Shown: positions 16,291 to 26,500 of the stretch, one piece after another | Position numbering within the stretch: position 1 is the first letter of the stretch | Layout of the letters: each line of letters begins with the position of its first letter | Origin: an uncultured Pseudomonadota bacterium | GTDB lineage: Bacteria > Pseudomonadota > Alphaproteobacteria > RF32 > CAG-239 | Length of the DNA: 41,021 nt | Assembly: GCA_949295475.1 (NCBI GenBank) | Contig: CASFLC010000085.1 | Location: forward strand, 1 to 41,021 | Direction of reading: 5' to 3' | The notes under the pieces: model-generated | Database searches by the model: none | Seen by the model: only the letters and a program-made list of their open reading frames with translations | What the model was told of the DNA's origin: nothing | Position numbers and translations under genes: made by a program

Positions 16291-17457
16291 ATGTCTCCGC
16301 TTGGAAAATTTACATTATCGTTTCTTGGACTGCGTTTTTTTGGCGCGGAAGGTTTTTTTGTCGGTATGTTTTTAGGCCATATGCTGATTGACCGCACGGT
16401 AGCAATTCGTCGTCTGGAAGAAGCCCTGAGCCGGGTTGACGATAATATCCGGCTGTTGCTTCCGTATAAAATTTTTCGATATTATAATCGCTTGGACGGA
16501 AATTTTTGGGGCAAGGCCTGGGGCGGCCTTTTAGGGGCTGCATTGTGGGGCGTTAACGGTTTTATTCTTTTGTTTATTGCCGGACATTTTTTGTTTGATA
16601 CGCCCAACAGCCGTCATGCCCGCCGGTATCGCCGCAAGTTTGATTTTTTCTGGGATAACAATTGGGGAAAAATCGGCGGCGCGGTTTTGGGATTTGTCTG
16701 CCAAAGCCGGGTTTTGTTGTTTGCCGGCATTATCATCGGGTTTTTTGTGGATTATTACCGGGTCGAAAAAGCCGATTTATTTCCTTTTGTGAAGCTGCGG
16801 CAGTTTTGGTACAGAGTAAATCCTCTTAAACTGTGGCGGCATTCCAAAGAGGCCCGGCATGTTTCATATCTTCAGGCAATGGCCGGACTGGCGGCCAAAG
16901 TTGCCAAGGCGGACGGCGCTGTCAGCGAAAACGAAATCAGAGTTTTTAAAAAAGTATTTGCCGTTAAAGAAGAGGATACTTCGCGCGTGGCAAAAGTTTT
17001 TAATATGGAAAAAGCCTCTTTGTCTGGTTTTGAGGGCTATGCCGGACAGCTTAAAATTTTGACCGAGGGCAAGCTTCCGCTCAAGGAAAGCGTTATTGAC
17101 AATTTGTTTAAGATTGCCGCCGCAGACGGAAAGGTTACGGAGGCAGCTTTGGAAATTTTGTGTAAGATTGCGAAGATTATTGAGTGTCCTCAGGGTAATT
17201 TTGAAGTTATCCGCGATATTTATCTGCCCCGGGCCGCGGATGAGCCTCTGCAAAGTTTTTATGATGTGCTGGGGGTGTTGTGCAATGCCAGCGAGGCGGA
17301 AATAAAAAAACGCTGGAAAATGCTGATTGTGCAGTATCATCCCGACCGTTTGCAGGCCAAAGGGGCTTCCTCGGAAGAAATTGAGGAGGCAACCCAGAAA
17401 ATGGCGGAAATCAATAATGCTTATGAAATGATTCTCAAGTCGAGGAGAAAAGTCTGA
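16291..17457 (+). CDS. Membrane TerB/J-domain protein (DjlA-like)
   Basis: A 388-residue protein. The N-terminal half has about three hydrophobic glycine-rich membrane segments (near residues 12-35, 74-102, 125-155; motifs GGLLGAALWG and GGAVLGFV). Residues about 190-310 form a TerB-like helical domain with two KxADG-type sites (VAKADGAVSENE, IAAADGKVTEAA). The last 69 residues are a J domain (YDVLGV, HPD at 350-352), so DnaK is the likely partner. This order matches the DjlA/TerB class, but with more membrane segments than E. coli DjlA. There is no strong SD; TGGTATGCT (16250-16258) might be an extended -10. Its stop overlaps the next start by one base. Confidence 0.88.
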   Translation: MSPLGKFTLSFLGLRFFGAEGFFVGMFLGHMLIDRTVAIRRLEEALSRVDDNIRLLLPYKIFRYYNRLDGNFWGKAWGGLLGAALWGVNGFILLFIAGHFLFDTPNSRHARRYRRKFDFFWDNNWGKIGGAVLGFVCQSRVLLFAGIIIGFFVDYYRVEKADLFPFVKLRQFWYRVNPLKLWRHSKEARHVSYLQAMAGLAAKVAKADGAVSENEIRVFKKVFAVKEEDTSRVAKVFNMEKASLSGFEGYAGQLKILTEGKLPLKESVIDNLFKIAAADGKVTEAALEILCKIAKIIECPQGNFEVIRDIYLPRAADEPLQSFYDVLGVLCNASEAEIKKRWKMLIVQYHPDRLQAKGASSEEIEEATQKMAEINNAYEMILKSRRKV

Positions 17458-18173
17458 TGGCCGAAAATCTTCTCCCTTATTTTGACGCGCGTCGTACGCC
17501 GGTTGATATGCTGATTTTGCATTGCAGTGCTTTTCCGGCGGCACAGTTGACGGAGATTTTGAGGCGTTACCGCTGCAGTTGCCATTATATTGTTGATTTG
17601 GATGGTTCGCTGCTTCGGGGTGTTGAGGAAGATAAAAGCGCATGGCATGCCGGAGTCGGTTACTGGCGGGGAAACGCCGAAAATTTAAATTCCCGTTCAA
17701 TCGGCGTTGAAGTCTGCAATATGTCTTTGGGGCAATCTGAGTATGACGAACGGCAGGTTGCCACGGTTATTTCTCTTTGCCGGGAAATTATCGAGCGTTA
17801 CGGGATTGACGCCGTTAATGTTGTTGGTCATTCGGATATAGCGCCGCAGCGAAAAGCAGATCCGGGCAGAGCTTTTCCGTGGGAGAGACTGGCCCGGGAG
17901 GGAATAGGCCGATGGTTTCGGTTGAGCGATGCCGATAAAATGGCGGAAAACGATGCCGCCGTTCTGTTGCAGACAATTGGGTATGATACCCGGAATGAAG
18001 CGGCCTTTAAAGCGTCGGCTTATGCTTTTTGCAGGCGTTTTTTGCCGAAGTATGCGTCGGCAAATAAAGAAATTTCAAAGTTGGTTGAAAATGTTTTGCC
18101 GGATAGTTTTGATTTTATACAAGAAGATGATTTTCTCAATACTTTGAAAGCTGCGGCCTTTGCCTATAGATAG
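17457..18173 (+). CDS. N-acetylmuramoyl-L-alanine amidase (AmiD/AmpD type)
   Basis: A 238-residue zinc amidase that cleaves the lactyl-amide bond between N-acetylmuramic (or anhydromuramic) acid and the peptide. Amidase_2 residues are visible: H22 (LILHCS), AWHAG (H64), and VGHSDIAPQRKADPG with H125 and D135. The 10-residue H-to-D spacing agrees with AmpD. After the catalytic domain, residues about 163-200 (LLQTIGYDTRNEAAFKASAY) resemble the peptidoglycan-binding tail of AmiD. There is no signal peptide or lipobox, so it is probably cytoplasmic, suggesting muropeptide recycling. The gene overlaps the J-domain gene (TGATG) and converges on ruvX with a 10-bp overlap. Confidence 0.9.
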   Translation: MAENLLPYFDARRTPVDMLILHCSAFPAAQLTEILRRYRCSCHYIVDLDGSLLRGVEEDKSAWHAGVGYWRGNAENLNSRSIGVEVCNMSLGQSEYDERQVATVISLCREIIERYGIDAVNVVGHSDIAPQRKADPGRAFPWERLAREGIGRWFRLSDADKMAENDAAVLLQTIGYDTRNEAAFKASAYAFCRRFLPKYASANKEISKLVENVLPDSFDFIQEDDFLNTLKAAAFAYR

Positions 18174-18625
18174 CGCATGGCATCCAAGGCTCCCTGCAAG
18201 ATGTACGCCGCGGAGGAACTGTCCAGAATGTTTTTGCGTTTGGCGCGAGACATGTCGATTTCTTTAATCAAAAAATTTTCCATGGCTTTGGAGGACAGGC
18301 GTTCGTCCCAAAAGGCATAAGGAAGAGTGATGTTTTCGGCAACTTTTTCCGCAAAGCGGCGGACGGCGGCGGCGGTTTTTCCTTCTTCGCCGTTCATTTG
18401 CAACGGCAGTCCGTAAATGATGCCGCCGGCTTCTTTGGCATTAACCAGAGCAAGAATGGCTTCCATGTCTTTTTCCCAAGAAGAGCGTAAAATTGTTTTT
18501 TGCGCCGTGGCAACCATCAGCATCGGATCCGAGGCGGCGACACCAAGGCGTTTGAGACCGTAGTCAAAACCGATAACCGCGTGAAAGGGTGGAAGGTTAT
18601 TTTTAAATTCCCGTAAATCCATCAT
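18164..18625 (-). CDS. ruvX: RuvX/YqgF-type RNase H-fold protein
   Basis: A 153-residue protein of the essential YqgF/RuvX family, linked to 16S rRNA 5' processing and Holliday-junction-like resolution. It has the RNase H beta-1 motif VIGFDYGLKRLGVA, the IIYGLPLQMNGEEG loop, the WDERLSSKAM segment with catalytic acids, and a C-terminal ILDSSSAAYILQ (final catalytic Asp). The frame is open to a TTG at 18643, but AAAGGA lies 5 bases before the ATG at 18625, which I choose (18622 is a second ATG). Confidence 0.93.
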   Translation of the reverse strand: MMDLREFKNNLPPFHAVIGFDYGLKRLGVAASDPMLMVATAQKTILRSSWEKDMEAILALVNAKEAGGIIYGLPLQMNGEEGKTAAAVRRFAEKVAENITLPYAFWDERLSSKAMENFLIKEIDMSRAKRKNILDSSSAAYILQGALDAMRYL

Positions 18626-18712
18626 GTATTCCTTTAGCGGCAATTTTAGCCGAGGTTAAAATATTTTTCAACCATATAACCGAAAAGTTATGTCAAAAAA
18701 GATATCTGCTAA

Positions 18713-18740
18713 TTGATTTTTAATAATCTGTATTTAGTAT
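18713..18740 (+). promoter_or_regulatory. Probable tolB promoter
   Basis: TTGATT (18713-18718) and TAGTAT (18735-18740) with a 16-bp spacer. The leader is about 33 nt, ending in AAGGGA before the ATG. Confidence 0.45.
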
Positions 18741-18778
18741 AACATTTTAAGAGTAATCTTTGATTTAAGGGAAATTTG

Positions 18779-20095
18779 ATGAAATTGAAATATATTCTGA
18801 CTCTGCTGTTGGGACTTGTGACGGCAGCTCCTGCCCGGGCCGAATTGAGAATCGATGTCAGCGGCGCAATGCGCGAACCGATGCCGATTGCTTTTCCGGA
18901 GATGATACATGACGGTTTTTTTGTCGGACAGACGGCTTCTAAAATTCGTGAAGTGGTTATGGCCGATTTGGAACGTTCGGGGTTGTTCAGAATTATTGAC
19001 GAGAACAGTTATATTCAGGAATTTTCCTCAATGGAAGAGGAACCTAAGTTTGTCGATTGGAAGGCGATTAATGCCCAAGCGTTGATTCAAAGCGCGCTGG
19101 TTGAGGCTGACAAGGAAAATCTGCGGGTGGAGTTTCGGTTATGGGACGTGTTTGCGGAAACGCAGATGAAAGGTCAGTCCTTTACGACGACCAAAGACAA
19201 TTGGCGGCGGGTGGCGCATGTTATGGCAGACGCCATTTATGAACGGCTGACCGGCGAGCAGGGATATTTTGACACGCGGATTGTTTACGTTTCCGAAACC
19301 GGGCCGGCGACGCGTCGGGTAAAACGGCTGGCTATTATGGACCAGGACGGAGAAAATCACAAGTTTTTGACTTCGGGCGCCGCCATGGCGTTGACGCCGC
19401 GTTTTTCTCCCAATCTGCAAAAAATTACTTATATGTCTTATGCCGGCAATACACCCCGGGTTTATGTGTTGGATATAGAAACCGGCGAACAGACGCTGTT
19501 GGGTAATTTTCCGGGAATGACGTTTGCACCGCGGTTTTCTCCGGACAGTTCCAAGGTTCTGTTGAGCTATGCTTCCGGCGGAAAGACCAATATTTATGAG
19601 ATGGATTTAGCTACCCGGAAAAGCAAGCAGCTGACCAGAAGCTATTCCATTGACACATCGCCGTGCTATTCTCCCGACGGCAGCAAGATTGTGTTTAACT
19701 CCGACCGTTCGGGAAATCAGCAGTTGTATGTGATGGATGCCGACGGTAGCAACGTTCAGCGTATCAGTTATGGGGCGGGACGTTATGCAACGCCGGTGTG
19801 GTCGCCGCGCGGCGATTATATCGCTTTTACAAAAATGGCCGGCGGCCAGTTTTATATCGGCGTGATGTATCCCGACGGTACCGGCGAGCGGTTATTGGCC
19901 AGCGGTTATCTGGTCGAGGGCCCGACCTGGTCGCCGAACGGACGGGTTCTGATGTATTTCCGCCAGGAAAAGGGAAGTCGCGGAAGTCAGGCGCCTGTTA
20001 AGCTGTATTCGATTGATTTGACGGGGTATAATGAGCGGCAGATTATTACGCCGGCGGATGGTTCCGATCCGGCATGGTCACCATTGCTTCCGTAG
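18779..20095 (+). CDS. tolB: Tol-Pal system beta-propeller protein TolB
   Basis: A 438-residue periplasmic protein of the Tol-Pal system, which keeps the outer membrane attached during division. It has a signal peptide ([21 protein letters not shown]), an N-terminal alpha/beta domain (about 22-160) and a six-bladed propeller with repeated [10 protein letters not shown] / YSPDGSKI / WSPRGDYI motifs. The start at 18779 follows AAGGGA; the frame opens one codon earlier at a TTG. No tolQ, tolR, tolA or pal is adjacent in the window. A bidirectional terminator separates it from deoA. Confidence 0.96.
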   Translation: MKLKYILTLLLGLVTAAPARAELRIDVSGAMREPMPIAFPEMIHDGFFVGQTASKIREVVMADLERSGLFRIIDENSYIQEFSSMEEEPKFVDWKAINAQALIQSALVEADKENLRVEFRLWDVFAETQMKGQSFTTTKDNWRRVAHVMADAIYERLTGEQGYFDTRIVYVSETGPATRRVKRLAIMDQDGENHKFLTSGAAMALTPRFSPNLQKITYMSYAGNTPRVYVLDIETGEQTLLGNFPGMTFAPRFSPDSSKVLLSYASGGKTNIYEMDLATRKSKQLTRSYSIDTSPCYSPDGSKIVFNSDRSGNQQLYVMDADGSNVQRISYGAGRYATPVWSPRGDYIAFTKMAGGQFYIGVMYPDGTGERLLASGYLVEGPTWSPNGRVLMYFRQEKGSRGSQAPVKLYSIDLTGYNERQIITPADGSDPAWSPLLP

Positions 20096-20105
20096 ACGTT
20101 GTTCT

Positions 20106-20136
20106 AAAAAAAACGCCCTTTGGGGCGTTTTTTTTT
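20106..20136. terminator. Bidirectional terminator between tolB and deoA
   Basis: AAAAAAAACGCCC (20106-20118), loop TTTG, and GGGCGTTTTTTTT (20123-20135): a 13-bp stem with A and T tails that suit both directions. Confidence 0.9.
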
Positions 20137-20138
20137 AC

Positions 20139-21449
20139 TCAGGCAACGGTTTCGAAAATACAATCGCGATGAAGCGGGTGGGTGTCGGTAATGCTGATGT
20201 TTTTTCGCAGCGAGGCAGCAGCTCTTTCAAAGTCGTCTTCGGTTTGAGCATGGACGACTGCCAGCGGGCGGGCATCGTCGACAAAATCTCCGATTTGGCA
20301 AAAGCGCGTATAGCCGGTGGCGTAATCCAGCTTTTGTTCCGGCGTAATTCGTCCGCCTTTCAGTTCGATGATGCTGAGGCCGATGTTGCGGGTTTGCATG
20401 GCGCTGACATATCCTTCTTTTTTTGCGAAAACCGGTTTTATGACGGCTGCCTTGGGCAGGTAATGTTGCGGGCGTTCGCAGAAATCGGCCGGGCCGCCCA
20501 GCGTATGTACCATTTTGGCAAAAATTTCCAAAGCTTGTCCGGAATCCAAAGCTTTTTGCAGTTTCTTTTCAGCTTCTTGGGTGTTTGGCGCCAGGTCGGA
20601 CAAGACCAAAAGTTCTCCGCAGAGCTGCATGGTTATGCGGTGCAGGCGGGAATCGGTTTTTTCGCCTTTCAGAAAATCAACGGCCTCCAACACTTCCACC
20701 GCATTGCCGACATTACGGCCGAGAACCTGATTCATATCGGTCAGCACGGCCTTGGTTTTGGTGCCGGCGGCATTCGCGACGCCGACGATGGATTTTGCCA
20801 GCTCGCGTCCGTTTTCAATGCTGTCCATGAAAGCCCCGTTGCCGCATTTTAAATCCATAATCAGGCAATCAAGGCCGGCGGCCAGTTTTTTGGAGAGAAT
20901 TGATGCCGTTATGAGCGGCACCGATTCAACCGTAGCGCAGACGTCGCGGATGGCGTAGATTTTTTTGTCGGCGGGAGCCAGATTTCCGGTTTGGCCGATA
21001 ATGGCACAACCGACTTCTTTGACGGTTCTTACAAACAAGTCGTTGGAAGGCGTCGTCCGGTATCCGGGAATGGAATCGAATTTGTCCAGCGTGCCGCCGG
21101 TATGTCCGAGGCCGCGGCCGGAAATCATCGGTACATATCCGCCGCAAGCCGCAATCATCGGCGCCAGCATCAGGCTGATTTTGTCTCCGACGCCGCCGGA
21201 AGAATGTTTGTCAACAACAGGGCCGTTTAGCCCGCTCCAATGCAGGACGTCTCCCGAATCTCTCATATTAAGCGTCAATGCGGTGGTTTCTTCCAGGTTA
21301 AACCCGTTGAGAAAAGCGGCCATGGTAAAAGCGGCCGTTTGTGCATCGACAATGCTGCCGTCAGTTACTCCTTTAACGAAAAAGGCAATTTCTTCGGCAG
21401 TCAGTTTTTTCTTATCGCGTTTTTTGCGGATAATTTCCTGTGGAAGCAT
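20139..21449 (-). CDS. deoA: Thymidine phosphorylase
   Basis: A 436-residue phosphorylase that splits thymidine or deoxyuridine to the base and 2-deoxyribose-1-phosphate. It has the glycine-rich phosphate loop KHSSGGVGDKIS (81-92), the loop after it (PMISGRGLGHTGGTLDK), and SVPLITASILSKK with MDLKCGNGAF. The length matches proteobacterial DeoA (about 440). It is last in the cdd-punA-deoC-deoA order, one base after deoC; AAGGAT at the deoC end precedes its ATG. A broader pyrimidine phosphorylase (pdp) is possible, but the length favours DeoA. Confidence 0.92.
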   Translation of the reverse strand: MLPQEIIRKKRDKKKLTAEEIAFFVKGVTDGSIVDAQTAAFTMAAFLNGFNLEETTALTLNMRDSGDVLHWSGLNGPVVDKHSSGGVGDKISLMLAPMIAACGGYVPMISGRGLGHTGGTLDKFDSIPGYRTTPSNDLFVRTVKEVGCAIIGQTGNLAPADKKIYAIRDVCATVESVPLITASILSKKLAAGLDCLIMDLKCGNGAFMDSIENGRELAKSIVGVANAAGTKTKAVLTDMNQVLGRNVGNAVEVLEAVDFLKGEKTDSRLHRITMQLCGELLVLSDLAPNTQEAEKKLQKALDSGQALEIFAKMVHTLGGPADFCERPQHYLPKAAVIKPVFAKKEGYVSAMQTRNIGLSIIELKGGRITPEQKLDYATGYTRFCQIGDFVDDARPLAVVHAQTEDDFERAAASLRKNISITDTHPLHRDCIFETVA

Positions 21450-21450
21450 G

Positions 21451-22182
21451 TTAATATCCTTGTTTGATGGTTTCCAGAAGATTGTTGAGGACGGAACTGG
21501 CTCCGATGCGAAAATGCGCCCGGTTTATCCAGCCGGGGCCCATGACGGACTGGGCCAGCGTCAGGTATTTTTTTGCCTGCTCGGTGGTTTTGATGCCGCC
21601 GCTGGCTTTGAAGCCGACGTCAGCTTTGCTGTCGCGGATTGTTTCGAGAATGGCATTGGCGGCTTCAGGCGTGGCGGAGATTTTGGTTTTGCCGGTTGAC
21701 GTTTTGATGAAGTCGGCTTTGGCCTCGATACACATTTCGGAAACTTCACGGATACGGGTGGTGCTGCCGAGTTCGCCACTTTCTATAATGACTTTGAGCG
21801 TGTTGTCGCCGGTTTCGTCCCGGAGCATGTTCAAAAACTCCCGGCAAAAAGTGGTTTTTCCGGCCAGCCAGGCGCGGTAGGGAAAGACGGCGTCTATTTC
21901 GTCGGCGCCGCTTTTCAGGGCCCGTTTGATTTCTTTGGCCGTTGCCGTCATGTCCTCGCCGCCGGCGGGAAAGTTTACGACAGTGGCAATGCGGATATTG
22001 TCGGGCAGGTTTTGCAGAACCAGCGGAATAAATTTGGGATAAATACAGACGGCCGCGGTTTTTCCATAAGGCGTTACGGCACGAAAACACAAATCCTTGA
22101 CGGTGTCCGGCGTGTCGTTTTCGTTTAGGGAGGTTAAATCCAGCGAGTTGATTAAAATTCCGGCGGCAGTTACGTCATCCAT
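21451..22182 (-). CDS. deoC: Deoxyribose-phosphate aldolase
   Basis: A 243-residue class I aldolase that cleaves 2-deoxyribose-5-phosphate to glyceraldehyde-3-phosphate and acetaldehyde. The catalytic residues appear as D97 (EIDAVFPY), the Schiff-base lysine K160 (DFIKTSTGK) and the lysine in GFKASGGIKT. The VVNFPAGG loop is also conserved. It lies 2 bp after punA. With deoB elsewhere in the window it completes the pathway from deoxynucleosides to central metabolism. Confidence 0.96.
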   Translation of the reverse strand: MDDVTAAGILINSLDLTSLNENDTPDTVKDLCFRAVTPYGKTAAVCIYPKFIPLVLQNLPDNIRIATVVNFPAGGEDMTATAKEIKRALKSGADEIDAVFPYRAWLAGKTTFCREFLNMLRDETGDNTLKVIIESGELGSTTRIREVSEMCIEAKADFIKTSTGKTKISATPEAANAILETIRDSKADVGFKASGGIKTTEQAKKYLTLAQSVMGPGWINRAHFRIGASSVLNNLLETIKQGY

Positions 22183-22184
22183 GG

Positions 22185-23000
22185 TTAAATTTCTCCGATA
22201 AAATCGTTAATCAAAAGTTTGAGGCTGTTTGCCGCGGCATCGGCTTGGGACAACGTTTCCGCATGGCTTTGGGTTTGCGGGCGCATGCCGGTTCCGTAAT
22301 TGGTGATGACGGAAATTCCGAGGACCCGCATGCCGCACCAAACGGCGGCTAAGACTTCGGGAACTGTGGACATGCCGACGGCGTCGGCTCCGAGTGTTCG
22401 AAAAGCTCTGATTTCGGCGGCCGTTTCAAAGTTTGGTCCCGCAACCATCAGGTATGTTCCGTCCTGTAAGGGTATTCCCCGGCGGGAGGCGATATTTTTC
22501 AACCGGTCACGGAATTCTTTGTCATAGGCATTACTTACATCCGGAAATCTGGGGCCGAAGGCATCGTCGTTGGGGCCAATGAGCGGATTATATCCGCTGA
22601 AATTGATGTGGTCGGCAATCAGCATTAAGCTGCCGGGAGCCATTTCTTCGCGGAGGGAGCCGGCGGCGTTGGTGACAATCAGATTGCAAATTCCAAGCAG
22701 TTTAAAAGTTTTGATTACTTCGGCAATGATTTGCGGCCGGTGTCCTTCATACAGATGAAAGCGTCCCTGCATGCAGAGGACTTCGCTGCCGAGCAGGCGT
22801 CCGGAAATCAGGCATCCGGCGTGGCCGCTGACGGTGCTGTGAGGAAATCCGTCAATGTCGGCGTAGGGAATTATGATTTTGTCTTCAACATTCTCGGCGA
22901 GTGTTCCGAGCCCGCTGCCGAGGATAATCAGCGTTTGAGGCCGGCGGTTTTCCATTTTTGCACGGATTTGTTCGGCAAAGGATTTGCATAAATCAGTCAT
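22185..23000 (-). CDS. punA: Purine-nucleoside phosphorylase (trimeric type)
   Basis: A 271-residue PNP of the trimeric class, which converts (deoxy)inosine or guanosine plus phosphate to base and sugar-1-phosphate. Signatures are LIILGSGLGTLAE (phosphate loop), GHAGCLISGRLLG, MQGRFHLYEGH, VTNAAGSLREEM, VAGPNFETAAEIRAFR and VGMSTVPEVLAA. Hexameric DeoD lacks this layout, so the trimeric name is used. The gene overlaps cdd by 8 bp and precedes deoC by 2 bp. The conserved Asn in SVITNYGTGM fits 6-oxopurine specificity. Confidence 0.93.
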   Translation of the reverse strand: MTDLCKSFAEQIRAKMENRRPQTLIILGSGLGTLAENVEDKIIIPYADIDGFPHSTVSGHAGCLISGRLLGSEVLCMQGRFHLYEGHRPQIIAEVIKTFKLLGICNLIVTNAAGSLREEMAPGSLMLIADHINFSGYNPLIGPNDDAFGPRFPDVSNAYDKEFRDRLKNIASRRGIPLQDGTYLMVAGPNFETAAEIRAFRTLGADAVGMSTVPEVLAAVWCGMRVLGISVITNYGTGMRPQTQSHAETLSQADAAANSLKLLINDFIGEI

Positions 23001-23397
23001 GGGTTAAACTTCCTTCCGTAAAACTCAGGGGGAGAAGTTCTTCAATCGTCAGGGTTTTAACGATTTTTTGCGGGGTGGCAAGGTGTATCAGCGTTTGCGG
23101 TGAGGCGAATTCTTTTATCCGCTGGCGGCAAGCGCCGCAAGGCGTAATCAGGTTTTGGCCGTCTGCCAAAATCAGAATTTCGGCAATGCGACGGTCTCCG
23201 GCGGCAGTCATGGCGGCAATGGCTCCGGCTTCGGCACAAGTGCCGACCGGATAAGAGATGTTTTCGGTGTTGCAGCCGCTGAAAAAGTGTCCTTCTTTGC
23301 TCAGCAGCGCGGCGCCGACGGGAAATTCCGAGTAGGGACAGTAAGCGTTTTGAAAAGCCCGGAGCGCCAAATTATGGAGTTTTTCCTGATTATTCAT
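22993..23397 (-). CDS. cdd: Cytidine deaminase
   Basis: A 134-residue homotetramer-type deaminase turning (deoxy)cytidine into (deoxy)uridine. The zinc site is complete: C54-A-E56 (catalytic Glu) and PCGAC with C87 and C90. The N-terminal AYCPYSEFPVGAAL and the GCNTENISYP loop are typical. It is first in the cdd-punA-deoC-deoA operon; AGGAAAG precedes the ATG and a good promoter lies upstream. The PNP gene overlaps its last 8 bp. Confidence 0.95.
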   Translation of the reverse strand: MNNQEKLHNLALRAFQNAYCPYSEFPVGAALLSKEGHFFSGCNTENISYPVGTCAEAGAIAAMTAAGDRRIAEILILADGQNLITPCGACRQRIKEFASPQTLIHLATPQKIVKTLTIEELLPLSFTEGSLTHD

Positions 23398-23441
23398 GGC
23401 TTGTCTTTCCTGATTAAAAGTTTTATTAATTATTATGCGTT

Positions 23442-23470
23442 ATCATAAAATCAGTTTGGTAATTTTGCAA
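23442..23470 (-). promoter_or_regulatory. Promoter of the cdd-punA-deoC-deoA operon
   Basis: On the minus strand, TTGCAA (plus 23465-23470) and TATGAT (plus 23442-23447) with a 17-bp spacer. The transcription start is predicted near 23435, giving a leader of about 38 nt. Confidence 0.6.
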
Positions 23471-23496
23471 AGATTATTTATCGTTCTTGCAACCGC

Positions 23497-23505
23497 AAAG
23501 GAGAG
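23497..23505 (+). promoter_or_regulatory. Ribosome binding site that fixes the asmA-like start
   Basis: AAGGAGAGG ends five bases before TTG 23511. It shows that this TTG, not the TTG at 23487, is the start. Confidence 0.75.
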
Positions 23506-23510
23506 GCAAA

Positions 23511-26500
23511 TTGAAAAAAGTTCTGCTGATTTTGGTGGGGTTAACAGTTCTGGCGGCAGCCGGCGCGGCAATTTATATTGCGTCGATAGACTGGAATCAG
23601 CATAAGGACAAAATTGCCGCTCAGTTTGCGCAGGCAACCGGTAAACAGATTGTTTTTGACGGGCCGATTTCTTTTAAAATTCTGCCGTCGCCGTATTTGA
23701 ACGCTTCCAATGTTAAAATTTTTAATGCTGGTCCGCGCGGCGAGCCGTTGATGGAAATCCGCAATCTGGTGGCGCGGTTGTCTTTGATGCCGTTGTTGGA
23801 GGGAAATTTTGACGTTAAACGAATGGTACTGGAAAGTCCGGTTATCAATGTTGAAGTTGACGATGACGGTCATTTGAACTGGGAACAAGGTTCGGAGAAG
23901 GAGGCAGAAGACGTTGCTGAAGCCGATATCCGTTTGAACAGCGTGGGGGTTGAAAAAGCGACTTTGAATTTTGTTTATCCCCGTTACGGTCTTGTCAGAA
24001 AAATCGATAATCTGAACGGCGAAGTCAATGCCCAGAGTCTGAAGGGGCCGTTCCGGATTGAGGGAAACTATGTGAAAGACAATGATCCTGAGGGGTTTGC
24101 CATTTCAATGGGGCGTTTGTCGGAAAGCTTTTCAACAACGCTTAATCTGGTTTTTACGCATCCCGTTTCAAAAAGTTATGTCCGGTTTGACGGCAATTTC
24201 CAACTCAGCAACAAGGTTTTGAACGGTAATGTGATTGTCGAATCCGAAAAGTTAAAGGCCTTTGTCGAAAATAATTTTAAACAGGTTGATTTTAAATCGG
24301 AATATGACTATCCGCTGGCCTTGACAACGGATATTGCCGTTAATCCCGAGCAGCTGACGCTTTCAAACATGGTGGTTAAATACGGCGAAACACAGGGCGC
24401 CGGCAGTATGATGCTGCCTTTTAACGACGGTTGGGATCGTGAAGAAGGCGCTATTAAGCCGCGGATGGACATGGCGTTTAATTTTACGGATTTTAATTTG
24501 GATCCGGTGGTTTATACGGTTCGAGAATTTATCAAAAAATACAACGATGAAAATGAAATTTATGAGCCGAATCTGCCGTTGGATATGCTGATTGATCTTA
24601 AATCGGTTCGCACGGTTTACAATGGTCAGCCGGTCAAGGATTTTGAAGCGAGTTTTGACGTGATTGACAATATTGTCAGCGTCAACAAGCTGACGGCCGT
24701 TCTTCCCGGCGATACCAACATGACGTTGCGGGGTGATGTCAGCAGTGTGGACAGCATGCCGTTTTATAATCTTGAGGCTTCATTTAATTCCAGCGATTTC
24801 CTTAAGACGCTGAACTGGATGAACATCAATCCGACGGTGGCGGCGGCTTCAACTTACCGCAAGGCTGTCGGCAACGCGAAACTTTCGGGAACATTTAATA
24901 AATTGTCCGTTTCTCCGTTTACGCTGACGATGGATAAAAGCAGCCTTTCCGGCGAGGCCGGCATTAAATTCGGGGAGCGGGTCGATGCAATGCTGGTCGC
25001 AAAGGCGGATATGATTAATTTTGACAATTACATTAATCCGCTTCCGGCCGAAGAAAAAGAGAAAAACTGGTCTCAGCGAATGTTGTATCGTTTTGCGCAG
25101 ACGGGTTTTTTGAATGATGTCGATTTGCTGGCCAATTTGCATTTCGATCTGGCTATTTACGAAAATATGCCTTTTGAAAAAGTCGATGTGCAGGCGAATC
25201 TGCTGAACGGCGTTATGGAAATTGAAAAATTGTCGGTCGGTTCGGCTGCCAACGCCCTGTTTGAAGCTTCGGGAAAATTGTCCGGTTTCGGCAAAACGCC
25301 GATTTATGAAAATATTAAATATAATTTGGCAACGGACGATGTTTCGGCGCTTGTCAACAAGTTTGAATTTCAGGTTCCCAATTTAAATTACAAACAGCTT
25401 AAAAAATTTCAGTCTAAAGGCATTATGACCGGAAATATTGACAAGACGGCCATTAAAGCGGTCTCCAAGCTTGAGAATCTGGATTTTACCTTTGGCGGGC
25501 AAATCGACCGGCGTAACGGCGAAAATTATTATAACGGGGATTTGGAAATCAGGCATCCCGATTTTGTTAAGATGGTCAATGATTTTAATCTGGCGTATAA
25601 TCCGAAGACTTATTCTTTGGGGCTGTTCAACCTGAAGACAAAGTTTATCGGAACGGCTCGTCAATTTCGAGCGAGCCCGTTGGATTTTAACATCGGATAC
25701 AGCAGTTTTTCGGGAGACGCCACTTATGATGCCGGGCAGGAACGGCCGAGTATTCTGACTAATCTTAAAATCAATAAGTTTGAAGCCGAACGGTTTATGA
25801 CCGAAGCCGCGTCCTCAGTTTCTCAGGTTCCGGCGATGAAGGCGGAAGCCGGCGGCGAGGTCGATTTCCTGAAACGTCCCGACTGGTCGTCGGCACGGTT
25901 GAATTATGATTTTTACAGACGGTTTGATCTGAGCGGCAATTTTCAGGTAGGGGATTTGTCTTATAAAGGCAAGTCTTTGAAAAATGCAGCGTTTGATCTG
26001 GCGTTGGTTAACGGAAACGCTGAATTTAAGGGGATTAAAGGAGATTATAAAGGCGGAACCCTGACGGCAGACGCGACCCTGAATATGCAGGAGAATCCGG
26101 CATTGTCGCTGACGGCTGATTTGCAAAATATTGACACCTCCGGTTTGGGGCTGAGCGGAAAGGTTTACGGCCTCAGCGGCGGGACCGGCGATTATCGTGC
26201 GGTTTTTAACGCCGATATGTCAAGTTTAGACAATGTGTTTAAAACACTTAAAGGGAATCTTGAAATTAAACTGAAAGGATTTGACGTAAAGGGTTGGAAT
26301 CTTGCCGATATCTATGCGGATATAACGACGCGTGAGACGACGGACGGGTTGGTGGCTTTGGTGAAGGATAATCTGCAAAAGGGGCGTTCGCCGTTTAAAG
26401 AGTTCAGCGGCAAACTTGATTTTCAGGACGGAAACTTTACTTTTAGCAACGCTGCGTTGAGCAACAACGGTTTGAAAATAGATGTTTACGGCGGGGGCAG

